From Parasponia andersonii (taxonomy: Eukaryota; Streptophyta; Magnoliopsida; Rosales; Cannabaceae): DNA of 64,000 bases. Numbering within the stretch: position 1 is the stretch's first letter; each line of letters starts with the position of its first letter. The DNA lies in the NCBI GenBank assembly GCA_002914805.1, contig JXTB01000150.1:674900-738899 (forward strand), written 5' to 3'. The notes beneath the pieces were generated by a model. The model saw only the letters and a list, made by a program, of their open reading frames with translations, was not told the DNA's origin and searched no databases. Both the position numbers and the translations under genes were made by a program. Below, one piece after another: positions 35,142 to 47,406 of the stretch.

Positions 35142-35428
35142 GATTGATTTTTCTTAAGCACAGAGGTGGTTTTAAATCAGCACGAACTGAGGAAGTTGGC
35201 ATCTGAATTGGCATTTTATAGGGTACGTGAGTCTCACTATTCATTAATTCATTAATACTAGTACTAACAGTATAAGTAGATGAATAATTTATGACGGCAA
35301 TTTCATTATTATTCCACTTTGACCTCTAAATCTTTTAAGCAATCATCTTCAACTTAGATGGTATATATTCTATCCTGAATTTTAATTTTGTTATATTCTT
35401 AACTTTTTTTTTGTGGATATAATGTTAT

Positions 35429-35843
35429 TGTCAAGAATTACCGAACGATAATCGATAAAAAAATAAGATGAAAAACAAGAACACACAAATTTAAGTGGAA
35501 AACTTTCATCGAGAAAAATCATTGGCAGAAGATGAAATTTCATTATGTCAAAAATAAGGTACAGAAGGTAGAGTTTTACAGCTGAAAATATATATAATCT
35601 CAAAACCCTAGAATATATATGTGTACGGATGAAAACTGTACGGACAAACGGTCCAATAAAACAGGTCCACATCGCGAGGGCTCCGCCCCCGCACCTCCAA
35701 CGAGATCAGTGGTGAGCTTCGGGATCGGGCCTACTCTTCCCCCACAGATCTCAAAATTTCTTCCAATTACAAAAATACCACATATGTCGCACTGCGAAAT
35801 TTTCGGACTAGGGCAAATAGAATTCAGGTCACGAATTCTAACA
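35429..35843 (-). repeat. 3' LTR (415 bp) of the Copia element
   Basis: Starts TGTCAAGAATTACCG and ends GAATTCTAACA on the plus strand. The adjoining polypurine tract marks it as the 3' LTR of a minus-strand element. Confidence 0.85.
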
Positions 35844-35956
35844 ATCTCCACCTTGACACGAATTCCAATTAAGGAATAATCTAAATTTTGACAAAAAATA
35901 TATTCTCCATCTCTTCCACAAAGAAGGAAAAACTCAACAAGTAACACCAACCAAGT

Positions 35957-38900
35957 CTAAAAATGCTTAAACTTGTCTCCAAGAAGTGTCTTAGTCATCA
36001 TATTAGCAGGATTATCATGAGTACTAACTTTGCTCACAATTATATCACCTCGAGCAATAATATCACGAACAAAATAATTCCGCACATCAATGTGCTTAGT
36101 CTTCTCATGAAACATCTGATCTTTTGTGAAAAAAATAGCACTCTGACTATCACAAAAGATTATGGTCAATTGTAAGTCTTCACTGAGTTCACTAAATAGT
36201 TCTCTCAACCAAATAGCTTCCTTACACGCTTCAATTATAGCCATGTATTCAGCCTCAGTAGTAGACAATGCAATTGTAGTCTGTAAGGTAGCTTTCCAAC
36301 TGATAGCATAATCACCAATGGTGAAAATATATCCAGTGAGAGATCTTCTCTTATCAAGGTCTCCAGCAAAATCAGAATCAATATATCCAACGACTCCACT
36401 TCTAGTTCTCCCAAATTACAAACAAGCATCAATAGAGCCATGTAAGTATCTAAAAATCTATTGAACTGCTTTCCAATGTTCTTTATCAAGATTTGCCATG
36501 TATCTATTAACAGCGCTGACTGTATATGACAAATCTGGACGAGAACAAACCATAATATACATGAGAGATCCCACTGCACTAGAATATGGAACTCGAGACA
36601 TATTATCAATCTTATCATCTGATTTTGGAGATAAAGCAGATGAAAGTCTGAAATGAGCTGCTAATAGAGTACTAACAGGTTTAGCATTCTGCATATTAAA
36701 TCTATACAGAACTTTCTCAATATACCCTTTTGTAACTTAAGTACAATTTACCTGCCTTTCAATTTCTCAGAATCTCTATTCCAAGTATCTTTTTTGCTGC
36801 TTCTAAATCTTTCATCTCAAAATTCTTACTAAGCTGGTTTTTGACCATTCTAATCTCTTTTTTATTCTTGGCTATTATCAATATGTCATTGATGTATAAG
36901 AGTAGATATATAAAAGACCCATCAGTACTCTTTTTAAAGTAGACACAACTGTCATAGATGCTTCTCTTGAAATCATGAGTGGTCATAAATGAATCAAACC
37001 TCTTATACCACTGTCTGGGTGACTGTTTCAGGCCATACAGAGACTTCTTCAATAAGCACACATAGTCCTCATTTCCTGAGTTTACAAAACCCTCTGGCTA
37101 TTCCATGTAGATGTTTTCTTCAAGTTTTCCATGTAAGAATGATGTCTTCACATCTAACTGCTCAAGCTCAAGATCATGCATTGCCATAATACCAAGTAAA
37201 GATCGAATTGAACTATACTTTACAATTAGAGAAAACACATCTGTAAAGTCTACGCCTGGAACCTGACTGTAGCCCTTTGCAACTAGTCTCGCCTTAAACT
37301 TATATTCTTCAATTCCTGGTGTTCCTTCTTATCTTTTGTAGACCCATTTGTAGCGAACAACTTTCTTATCTTTAGGTAGTTTCACCAAGTCCCATGTGCC
37401 ATTATTATGAAGTGATTCCATCTCCTCTTGCATGGCAATTATCTATTTCCTAGAGTCATTACAACTAACTGCCTCTGCATAGGTAGAATGTTCTTCAATA
37501 GAATCTATACCTTCAGTCACATTCAAAGCATAGACAACTAGATCGGCCTCATCATATCTTTGTGGAGGTCTAATGTCTCTTTTAGGCCTGTCTTTAGCAA
37601 TTGAATATTATAGTGACACTGGTGGTGGTGATAATGGTGTAGAGGAAACTGATTGAGATGTAGATGCTGGTATAGTTTCTAACCCAATCTCAAGCTCCAC
37701 CTAGTTTTTGATTTCTGGTGATATTTACTACTTGAATCTCTAAGAGACAAATCACTAAGCATAGCAGATTCATCAAAAATAACATCTCTACTCATTATAA
37801 TCTTCTAAGTTTCTGGATACCATAGCTTATATCCTTTAACACCAGCCTTATAGCCTAGAAAGATGCACTTCATAGATCTTAGTTCTAACTTTCCATTATC
37901 AACATGAGCATATGTAGGACACCCAAATATCTTTAAATTAGAATAATTAGCAGGAGTACTAGATCATACCTCTTCTGGAGTCTTTTTCTCAATAGCAGTT
38001 GAGGGAAATCTATTAATCAGAAAACAGGCTGTAGAGGTAGCTTCTGTCCAAAAAGACTTAGGTAAACGAGCATTGGAGAGCATGCAATGTACTATCTCTA
38101 TCAAAGTCCTATTCATATGCTCTACCACACTGTTTTGTTGTGGAGTACGACAAACTCTTAAATGCCTCACGATTCTTTCTGACTTGCAAAAAATATTAAA
38201 CTCATCAGAACAAAACTCCAAGCCATTATCAATACAGAGACGTTTGATCTGCTTCCCTGTCTACTTCTCGATCATAGTCTTCTACTCCTTAAATGTAGGC
38301 AACACATCATTATGCTTTAGGAAAAACACCCAAAGCTTTCTGGAGAAATCATCGATAATCGTCAGCAAATATCTAGCACCTCATTTAGAAGGTACCCTAG
38401 ATGGTCCCCAAAGATCAAAATGTATATAATCAAGTATTCTTTTTATGTTGTGGATACTTTTTGTAAATCTGACTTTCTTTTTCTTCCCAAAAATACAATG
38501 CTCATAGAACTTTAGTTTACTAGTACTCTGCCCATCAAGAAGTCCACTTTTGCTCAATTCAGCCATGCCATTCTCACTCATATGCTCAAGACACATATGC
38601 CAAAGTCTAGTGACTTCATCATCTGACAATAAAGGAGTAGAGATAGCTGCTTCACCGGTAACTATAGAACCCAACAAGACATATAATTTGGCAGATCTTT
38701 TCTGACCCTTCATCACGACAAGAGCTCCTCTGGAAACCTTCAGAACTCCACCTTCACCAGTGTACTTGTACCTTTTTGAATCAAGAGTACTCAAAGAGAT
38801 CAGATTTCTCTTTAAATCTGGAACATATCTCACACCACCGAGAGTCCTGACAACTCCATCAAACATCTTAATTTTGACTGTTCCAATACCAGTAACTTTA

Positions 38901-39925
38901 CAAAGTGCATTATTTCCCATCAACATAGCACCTTTGGCTACCGTTTCATATGTCGAAAACCGATCCCTATTAGGATACATATGAAACGTACAACTAGAAT
39001 TGAGAATCCAGTCATCACATGGTTTGGAGTCGCCATCAGAAACAACTAAGAGCTCTCTATCACTGATATCATCTTCAGCAATACTGGCTTCACCGGTATT
39101 TTCAGCTTATTTTCCCTTGTGATTAGGAGCAGCCTTCTTATTCTTGTTTTGAAGCTTATAGCATTCAGATTTGATGTGGCCCTTTTTCTTACAATAATTG
39201 TAAGTTTTACTTTTATTTTTAGATTTCGATCTATCTCTATTATCACTCTCAGAATTCCTCTCCTATGTTCTACCTCTAGCAACGAGACCCTTTGCCTAAG
39301 TCTCAGTCCCTGTAACAATCTGATCCATCTTCTCCTTAGAGAGCAAAGAATCATAAGCCATGCTCAGAGTAAGGGATTCACGACTATATAAAATAGTATC
39401 TCTAAAAGGCGTATACGAAGAGGGCAACGAACATAACAAAATCAACGCTAAATCCTCAGACTCATATTTAACCTCTAAAGCTTCCAGATTAGAAACAATT
39501 TTCTTAAAAACATTTATGTGCTCTTCTAGAGACGTATCTTCTGCCATACGATGAGAATACAGTCGCTACTTCTGATGCAGCTTGTTGGTTTGACTTTTTG
39601 TCATGCACAATTACTCTAATTTCAACCACAAAGCTGCGGCAGTTTTCTCATTTAGAATGTCTTGTAATATCTGATTCGACAGATGCAGTTGAATCTGAGA
39701 TAGAGCTTTTCGATCCCTACGCTGCTTTTCCTCTATTGATAACGATGAAGGTATCGTATTAATCTCTAACAGTGCATCATCCAAATCCAACTGTGTGAGG
39801 ATAGCCCGTATCTTAACCTGCCATAACGAAAATCTGGTATTGCGATTTAAAAGCGGAATATAATACTTCATGGTTGCCATTATCGTAATCAAACCTGGAT
39901 TAAAGATTTGATACCAGTTTGTCAA
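35957..39925 (-). pseudogene. Copia gag-pol, multiply frameshifted
   Basis: Reading right to left: gag start MATMKYYIPLLNRNTRFSLW (about 39870), a gag middle part (39547-39296), a damaged zinc-knuckle region (39354-39046), the protease/pre-integrase block with MYPNRDRFSTYE and MGNNALCKVTGIGTV (38980-38381), an integrase piece with VEHMNRTLIE (38221-37964), RT with SLYGLKQSPRQWYKRFD and an altered catalytic box YINDI (37061-36759), and RNase H with STTEAEYMA (36268-35957). Stops separate nearly all blocks, so no polyprotein can be made. Confidence 0.85.
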
Positions 39926-40217
39926 GAATTACCGAACGATAATCGATAAAAAAAAGATAAAAAATAAGAACACACAGATTTAAGTAGAAAACCCTAATCG
40001 GGAAAAATCACTAGCAGATGAGGAAATTTCACTATGTCGAAAATAAGGTACAGAAGGTAGAGTTTTACAGCCGAAAATATATATAATCTCAAAACCCTAA
40101 AATACATATATGTACGGACGAAAACTTTACGGACAAACGGCCCAATAAAACAGGTCCATACCGCAAGGGTGGAGCCTCCAATGAGATCAGTGATGAGCTC
40201 CGGAATTGGGCCTACAC
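39920..40217 (-). repeat. 5' LTR, truncated (about 298 bp)
   Basis: Shares most bases with the left LTR from TGTCAAGAATT to GGGCCTAC, then diverges abruptly into unrelated sequence. The missing part is the outer (U3) end, so the element lost its promoter end. Confidence 0.8.
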
Positions 40218-40810
40218 TTATATGTGCACTAACCATAACTGGCGGAATATGGTGAAATTAACTTTTATTTTCTTTTTCATTTAATATTTTTTTTAATACT
40301 GTATTATAGTATAATTCGTCCATTTTTTTCTTGGCAGAAGACACTTAGTTCAACTTACATTAATTATTGAGCTAGCAATGTCGTGGTAAAACTAGTTATG
40401 TTTTGCTTTTACATAAAAATAAAAACATGTACTGATTGGTCTTCCAAATTATGGTTTTTGTTCTCATGAATTTACCATTTAAATATTTCTTTATTTATGA
40501 ACTGACCATTATACTCGATGAATTTAATAAGTTCTAAATGGAAGAGCCAAGAATGCAACAATATCAAATTAAAACTATCAGTAACAAACTATCTAAATTG
40601 AAAATTTAGAGACCAGAGTTTATCTAATGACTATAATTCGGAGTCAACCGGTGATATTAACCCTTTAATTAATATGCTGATATTAACCATTTAAATATCC
40701 TATACAGTAACGCAGGAGATCAGATTGTCTTGTTCCTTGGCCATGATTTTCTCAATTCTCTAACTTTCCATCCTGCCTCGCCTTATTTAAGCCATGCATT
40801 TTCGCATCTT

Positions 40811-40813
<3 letters not shown>

Positions 40814-40860
<47 letters not shown>
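40814..40860. repeat. (TA)n microsatellite, about 47 bp
   Basis: An uninterrupted TA dinucleotide tract; likely length-polymorphic. Confidence 0.95.
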
Positions 40861-40863
<3 letters not shown>

Positions 40864-40954
40864 GCTAATTTAATATATATATTTTTTTATTTATGGATAT
40901 ATTTTTTTTTTAGTCGTAGGATCACCATCTAATAGTGATCCAATAGTTATAATA

Positions 40955-41520
40955 AAATACATAAAAAGACGTGCATTATTAATGCTCTTTCTCTCTCTTA
41001 CTTTTTATAATAAAAAATATACATACTAAATTTTCATTGGCCAAATTGATACCTATGCATAGGTAAAAAAAAATACCTACTAGATTGATACCCATATATA
41101 TATGGTTATCATTCAGTATAGGTATTTTTTTTTTGCTTACATATACGCATTTATTTTTAACCGTTAGATCATCATTTAACTGTAATTCAACGACTATAAT
41201 AAGATTTTAACCGTTAGAATTCAATCTAATAACTATATAATTGCTATAATTTAATTCACATTGGAACTTGTTCAAATATAATTAATTATAATTATTAGAT
41301 TGAAATCCAACAATCAAACTAATATATCTATCTATAGTGAATAAAAAAAGATACCTATTATACTATATGTATATATAAATATAGAGCACGAATTCAATAG
41401 GTATTTTTTTTTATCTATCATAAGTATTATTTTGTCTAATTAAAATTCATCACACACGTCTTTTTATGATAAAAATTAGAGAGAGAAAAGTGTTAAATAA
41501 TGAGTATTTATTTTATTATT
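40955..41520. repeat. Diverged inverted-repeat arms (MITE-like)
   Basis: The left arm (about 40955-41085) includes AAAAAGACGTG, CTTTCTCTCTCTTA and TAAAAAAAAATACCTA. The reverse complement of about 41395-41520 contains the same words, though partly rearranged. The AACCGTTAGAT/TTAACCGTTAGAAT motif pair lies between. This looks like an old inverted-repeat transposon, possibly nested; ends uncertain. Confidence 0.4.
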
Positions 41521-42594
41521 TTTTTTCCAATTACTCAAATTATAGTAGTCGTTAAACTATAATCTAACAGTTAAAAAAAATATCAATAGATAGATAAAAA
41601 AAAAATACAAATTAGATTGGGAATATATATATATATATATATATGCATATTTAATCTCTCCAACTATTAACAATTCTTTCTAATAACACAAGATGATCAT
41701 ATTAGGTCTTCATGATTCGAGGAGAATTATATATAGTTTTCTTGATTTATGTATTTGAATAAGTCTCTTGTTTCATTATTTGAGTTTGTCCGCATATTCT
41801 TTTCTGTTAGAGTTGTTTTGTTATGATCAAAATAAGAATTTTATTCATTGCTCAAATAAGCGCATTACATTCACTAATTGATACGAAAATCAAATTTGCA
41901 AAATACCAAAAACGGTTCACATTTAATCAAGAAAGAAATGGATTCTTACAACATTGATCAGGAACTACATACCTAAATTAAGATTTGAGCTATGATTAGA
42001 GATTTCTCTTTGCTCTTTTAAATCAGTATCCATTACCTGAATTGGTTCTTTTGATTGATACTTTGACGGATCTCTTATAAAAATATTTTAGATATAATAT
42101 ATATAATCTTATAAATCTGTATATTAGAAGTTTCATAGTTTAGACCTAAAAGAAAATTATACAAAATTACATAAAAATAATAAAAACTAATTAAACCATA
42201 TAGATTATAATCAAGTGGGACAAAATACTCATATACGACAAGATTTGTGTAAATAAAAAAAAAAAACAAAAAATCTACCAGACTAAGATATCCTAAGGAT
42301 ATATCCGCTTCAGGGGAATAGATTTAGAAAAGTAATACCATAGGAATCCGCTAGAAAAGTTAGAGAAGTAATACCATAGGAACTAAAGATGAAGAATATT
42401 TGATATTTAAATCATTAATCACCCATTTAATTTGTATTTTAATTTTGTACAAAATTTTTATATTGTGCTCCCCTGAAAACAATCCTGAGTCTACCACTAC
42501 TGGCAGGCACTGGCTTTTACATTTAAAAGTGAAAAGTAGACGACATTTTCAGAAAATAATTGGAAATATATGGTGGATTCGGTTTTTGCTACGT

Positions 42595-42825
42595 TCGATA
42601 TTGTATTTTTTAGAAAAATATTATTTTAAAAATATTTTTTAAAAAAAATATTATTTTCTAAAATAGTAACTAGTAATTAGTTTTCGAGTACTAGTAACAA
42701 AAGATATTTATAATTACTAATTAGTAATCAATAATTAATTTTCAAACATTAGTAACTAATAATTATTTTAAAATAATGTTTTTCTATTTTTTTTAAAATG
42801 TGATATTTTTCTAAAAAGTGGTACA
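42595..42825. repeat. MITE-like dispersed repeat, copy 2
   Basis: Shares the TTAGAAAAATAT(C/T)ATTTT arm, TAGTAACTAGTAATTAG-type interior and closing ATATTTTTCTAAAAA arm with 2595-2840, at lower identity. Confidence 0.45.
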
Positions 42826-43114
42826 AAGAAAAATTATACGTGACTCATTGGATTTTTGTAATTTTTTTTTTCGTTTGTACCAAGAAGTGTTAGAAAACTC
42901 ATTTAAAACCTTCAAATACTCGAACCTCTTAACAATAATCATTTACAAATTAAGGCTTACCAATACCAACCTAGTCGGTGGTTTTGAAGTAATTATATAT
43001 CTTTTAAAAATTTGAATCAAAAACTAAGATCTTAAATAATGTGTATCTAATGTGTGTTCTTGTCACTTGAGTCAATCCAATTTGTCATTTGTGAATAGAA
43101 AATATAAGTTAATT

Positions 43115-43325
43115 AACTTTATTTTAACTTACTGATTTTTCGGTTTAATATGTTTATGTGTTGATATATTTATGGGTGAGTGTACAATGAGGACCTTGAC
43201 AAAAAAAAAAAAAAAAAACTAACTTTATTTTAACTTACTGATTTTTCGGTTTAATATGTTTATGTGTTGATATATTTATGGGTGGGTGTACAATGAGGAC
43301 CTTAACAAAAAAAAACAAAAAACCC
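43115..43325. repeat. 106-bp tandem duplication ending in A tracts
   Basis: Units 43115-43220 and 43221-43325 both start AACTTTATTTTAACTTACTG, and both end in GAGGACCTT(G/A)AC followed by a poly-A run. Very few differences, so a young duplication. Confidence 0.85.
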
Positions 43326-44936
43326 AATGATTTAATCGTATCTTCATTTTGATTTTGTTGGCTGGTTATCAATTTTTGCAGAGTGCAATGCTGATTAGGA
43401 TTCCAAGCATTAACCAAGGAGATACAAAAAGTGAAAAAACAACTCCATATCTCCTCTTGTTTATAGATTCAAATATAAAATAATATTTTTTTAACGATAG
43501 GTGGAAGTTTAATTCAATGTAATTATTGTGTCTATAGAAATTTTACAAATTAGAAAAGAGTAAAAGTTTAAAAGAAAGTTATATAGGATTTTACGAAAAT
43601 ATTTTCCACTTTCTTTTTTATTGTTTTTTTTCTCAAATTTTTTTTCCAAACAAGGTCGATCCCTTTGGGAGAAAAATATGTCTTTAATTTTCTGTCTGCA
43701 GAAAAATATATGATCTTATTTTTGTTGTTGTTGTCATTATTAATATTATTATTCAATCATGTCACCTTGCTCTTTCAATTATACTAATGTTACGTGATGC
43801 AGCGAAAAAGTTGACAATCCTAAGTTCTTGTATATCTGATTTTTTTTTTCTTTTTAATTTTTGTTTGTTATTATTATTGTTATTTTTAAATGAGAAACAA
43901 ACAATTTGATTTTCTTTTTAACTTTTGTTTGTTATTAGTACTTTTTTAAATGAGAAACAAACAATTAGCTTTATAACAAGCCATTTTCAGATGACAAGTG
44001 AATAACAAGAACACAACAACCGGTGAAATTATTCTCCAGAAGTCATAATCTTGCTTCTCGATCTATGAGAACACTTTTTGGACATAATTGATAACTTGGA
44101 AAAGACAAATTCTGTGAAACAAACCAATAGATTACAATGTTCATAGTTAGCACGGCTGATAATAACAAGGGATTAGAACCTAATTTTATATGAAAAAAAT
44201 GCGCTAAAAATTTGTACATATTATTTATATATTATAATATGCTTGATTATAAAAGTATGTGCATAAAACTATGCTAAGTTACAATTTTTCTGCAATATAT
44301 ACAATTGTCACCTAATTTAATTTGATCGGTCATAAATTTATGTACTATTTATCGAGAATTGATTAAATATTAAATGGTTCAAATAAAATTAGTAATACAT
44401 GAGAAATAACAATGCAAAAATCTATTCGGATAAAAGTAAATTGATATCGAAAATAGGTTTTCTAGGTCTTTTGTATTTTTAGAAAACTTCTTTAATTTGG
44501 ATTTAGTTATTTTCGGATTTAATTGAGGAGATAGTTGCCACATATCAAAATAACATTAGTTTATCTTAAATTAAATTAGAGATAAACTTGACTCCTATAT
44601 ATAGGAGAGAGCCTTGTATGTTTTTTAGGGCTTAGTGATTAATAATATTGCGAGATATTCGTATTTTTTTCTTCATTCTTGAGAAGATTCTTGAACTTAT
44701 CAAGTCAACTCTTATGGCATTCAAAATAACCAGATTTATCCCATTGATTTTTGAGTGGTTCTTAAGGATTCTATGTGGCGTTTTTAATATTTCGTAGTTC
44801 TTGATTTGTATCTTGTTAGGTTATGGGTCAAGACTCAATAATCTTACAATTTGGTAATCTTAGGGTACGAATTCCATAGTAGGTGCTAGGTTTCGTCATT
44901 ATTATTGGCAGGATTCATATCATTTGGTATTGGAGC

Positions 44937-45098
44937 TTAGGTTTCAAAGAAAATTTGAATTATCCTTTACTTTCTCTATTGTCCTTTGATTCTTTAATTA
45001 GGGTTACGAAAAAAAAACTTAGGTTTCAAGGCAAGTTTGAATTATCTTTTATTTTCTTTACTGTCCTTTGATTCTTTAATTAGGGTTACGAAAAAAAA
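44937..45098. repeat. 81-bp tandem duplication
   Basis: Units at 44937-45017 and 45018-45098 share CTTAGGTTTCAA(A/G)G and GTCCTTTGATTCTTTAATTA at a period of 81 bases. Confidence 0.85.
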
Positions 45099-45177
45099 AA
45101 GTGTCCGACCGAATTTTTTGCTTTAGGTAAATTGGTGTTATTTAGTTTCTTAATCTGATCAACTAAGGTTTTTGGTT

Positions 45178-45311
45178 GAAATTTTAAGATTTAAAGATAC
45201 TAGGTTTCCTAATCTGAAGTCTAAAATAACAACACACAAATGAGCCAGAAATTTTAAGATTTAAAGATACTAGTTTCCAATCTAAAGTCTAAAATAGCAA
45301 CACACACAAAC
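45178..45311. repeat. 70-bp tandem duplication
   Basis: GAAATTTTAAGATTTAAAG begins both units (45178 and 45248). They are contiguous with the AACGACA-type degenerate repeat to the right. Confidence 0.8.
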
Positions 45312-45560
45312 GACACAATAAGAAACGACCATGACTTAGACAAAATATCGAAAACGACAACAATTTAGAAGACGAGACAGCCTATACAAACGACAATATT
45401 AAAAAAAAAAAAAAGAAAACTTGAACATCCCAGGAAACGACCACAAACCACAAAAAAAACGCCAACAGTTTAGGATGGCGAAAATATCCTATAACAACAG
45501 GTGCATTAAAAACGTTAACATCTATTACAAACGACACCATTGTAAAATAGCCACAAACAA
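45300..45560. repeat. Degenerate ~18-bp periodic repeat (AACGACA core), tract 1
   Basis: The heptamer AACGACA or close variants (ACGACC, AGACAA, ACGCCAA) recurs at about 45310, 45326, 45339, 45356, 45372, 45390, 45437, 45459, 45493, 45512 and 45531, mostly 13-22 bases apart. The spacer is A/T-rich. No coding potential follows from it. Confidence 0.6.
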
Positions 45561-45792
45561 AACAAAGTTTCAAAAGTTTCAATAATTTCAAATAATCTAA
45601 AAATTTCAATAATTCTTCGTGTATATCCCCCTAAAATATCTATGTAAACTCTCATTTCAAAATGAAAATAAACTTGGAATAAAGTATGGAAAAATGGATT
45701 GGAAAGAAAGAGGACTGAAGATCCTTCACCTTTTATTAATACACGCAAACATTACAAAACATAGAATAGAACCATAAATCAGTTGTTCTTTT

Positions 45793-47406
45793 CTATATTT
45801 TTTTAGCTTTAGGAATGAGAAGCAGAGGTTGTTCCATCCTCATAGCAAGACCAAACTTCTCAGCCATATCAATGTCGTTTGGAATCATTCCCTGTGGGAG
45901 AGACCAATCAAAGGAATGGATTAGAGAAGCAACAATCAAAGGAATCTGCTTAGCAGCCATAGACATTCCGGGACAGATTCTTCTTCCTGAGCCAAAAGGA
46001 AAGAACTCAAAGTCATTCCCTTTGAAATCCAAACTCGAGTTCAAAAACCTCTCTGGTTCAAACTCCAATGGCTCCTTCCACGAACTGGGGTCTCTTCCAA
46101 TGGCCCAAACGTTGACTATAACCTGAGAGTCCTTTGGGATAGTATAGTTCATCACCGTACAAGACTCCGCGGCTCGATGAGGAAGAAGAAGAGGTCCAGC
46201 TGGGTGTAACCTCAGGATCTCTTTAACACAACCTTGAAGGTAACTCAACTTTGGAAGATCAGACTCCTTTACTAAATCTTCGCCGATTTCTCGAGCGAGT
46301 TCTTCTTGAACAATCTTCAAACATCTGGGGTTCCTTATCAGCTCTGCCATAGTCCACTCCACTGTTGAGCTACTAGTCTCTGTCCCGGCAGAAAACAGCT
46401 CCTGCAATATCATTTGGTTAATACAAATACTATATCATATTTAACAGGAATATAATGTTTATTACTTAAATAAATAATACAATAGAGACCATACCACGAA
46501 GAGTACATTGATCTGATCATTGGAAAAACCGTGTCTTATAAGAGAATCAAGAAAATCACGATCTGGGCATGAATCAATTTCGCTGGTTTTCCTCTGTTTT
46601 CTTTCTTCTATGATTTGGTCCCACATTTCACATGCTTTGTTACAAAGCTCCTTAGCCTTTTTTTGTAGATTTTGTAAATCGAATGGACCCAAAAAAGGAT
46701 AAAAATCGGAGATGTTTGGAGAAGAAGCAACATCAGTTATCTTCCTCATGAGTCCACAAATCCCCCCATTTAAACTTTCATACTCCAACTCAGCAAGGTC
46801 TCTTGAGACCATGATGTTGCTCAGCATGTTAAGTATGGCAGCAAAAGCTATCTCTCTGATTTTCACTACCTCACCTTTCATTTTAGCCACAAATCCCAAC
46901 ATTTCAATTACTTTTTGGTCTCTTATATTTGCTTGGGAGTTTATTGCTTTGCCCGAAAAGAGTTCTGTTTTACATACAGTCCTTAAGTACTTCCAACTAT
47001 CGTTACACTCACCAACCCACCCGAGTGAGGAATCGCTGGCTTCTAGGCTTTTAGCTGGCGCAACGTGCGGAACGAACCGAGCTGATAGATTTCTATCATG
47101 GGTTTTTAAGATCTCCATTGCAGCCGCAGGCGATGATCCGACGATGACCAGTTGAGTTCCGAGTTTGAGGGAGAAAAGAGGGCCGTAGGATTTTGCTAAG
47201 TGTGCAAAAGTTTGGTGAGGATTGCTTCCTACTTGGAAAATGTTGCCTATAATTGGCCAGCCAAACGGGCCGGGTGGTAGAATTGGTGAACTTTTGAGTA
47301 AGTGTTTGGAGAGCAAGAAAATGAGAGGTAAGAGTAGAAAGAGGAGGGTTAATGGAAAGAGAATCGGATTGGTTTGATCTTCTAGGATTGATAGAGTTGG
47401 AGACAT
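45793..47406 (-). CDS. Cytochrome P450, CYP80/CYP76-like monooxygenase (506 aa)
   Basis: Heme-thiolate monooxygenase anchored in the ER. Exon 1 is 47406-46495 (304 codons) and exon 2 is 46401-45793, joined at a GT-AG intron of 93 bases, phase 0, with no stop. Features: an N-terminal hydrophobic anchor (about residues 17-35), a proline hinge PPGPFGWPIIGN, the I-helix oxygen-binding AGTETS (309-314), the K-helix ExxR as EILR (365-368), PERF (420-423) and the heme loop FPFGSGRRICPG (438-449) with ligand Cys447. All required motifs are present and length is normal. The LSARFVPHVAP and CKTELFSGKAI blocks recall proteins named N-methylcoclaurine 3'-hydroxylase-like (CYP80) more than typical CYP76. 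The substrate cannot be told from sequence. The start at 47406 was chosen because its MSP start matches the paralogous pseudogene. Confidence 0.92.

Larger units (their letters stand above)
35429..40217 (-). mobile_element. Decayed Ty1/copia (Tnt1-like) element with truncated 5' LTR
   Basis: Near-identical sequence starting TGTCAAGAATTACCGAACG occurs at 35429 and 39920. The left copy (3' LTR on the minus strand, 35429-35843) is complete, with TG...CA ends and a polypurine tract (RC of ATCTCCACCTTGACA) just to its right. The right copy (5' LTR) matches only to about 40217 and lacks roughly the distal 130 bases. A PBS-like TGGTATCAAATC lies next to it on the minus strand (39917-39906). Between them are copia domains in the order gag, protease, integrase, RT, RNase H, interrupted by many stops and shifts. 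The lost end prevents defining the target duplication. Confidence 0.88.
40218..42594. other. AT-rich intergenic DNA with simple and inverted repeats
   Basis: No gene supported. It contains a long TA microsatellite (about 40814-40860), a second TA run (about 41623-41644), and diverged inverted arms between them. Confidence 0.6.
42826..45177. other. Intergenic AT-rich DNA with local tandem duplications
   Basis: No gene supported. Two short tandem duplications in it are listed separately. Confidence 0.5.

Noticed and set aside
40814..40860. CRISPR-like or other ordered array
   Set aside because: It is a plain TA dinucleotide microsatellite; this is plant nuclear DNA and no CRISPR features exist.
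46712..47155. 147-codon plus-strand frame inside the P450 exon
   Set aside because: Antisense shadow of P450 exon 1, without its own domain features.
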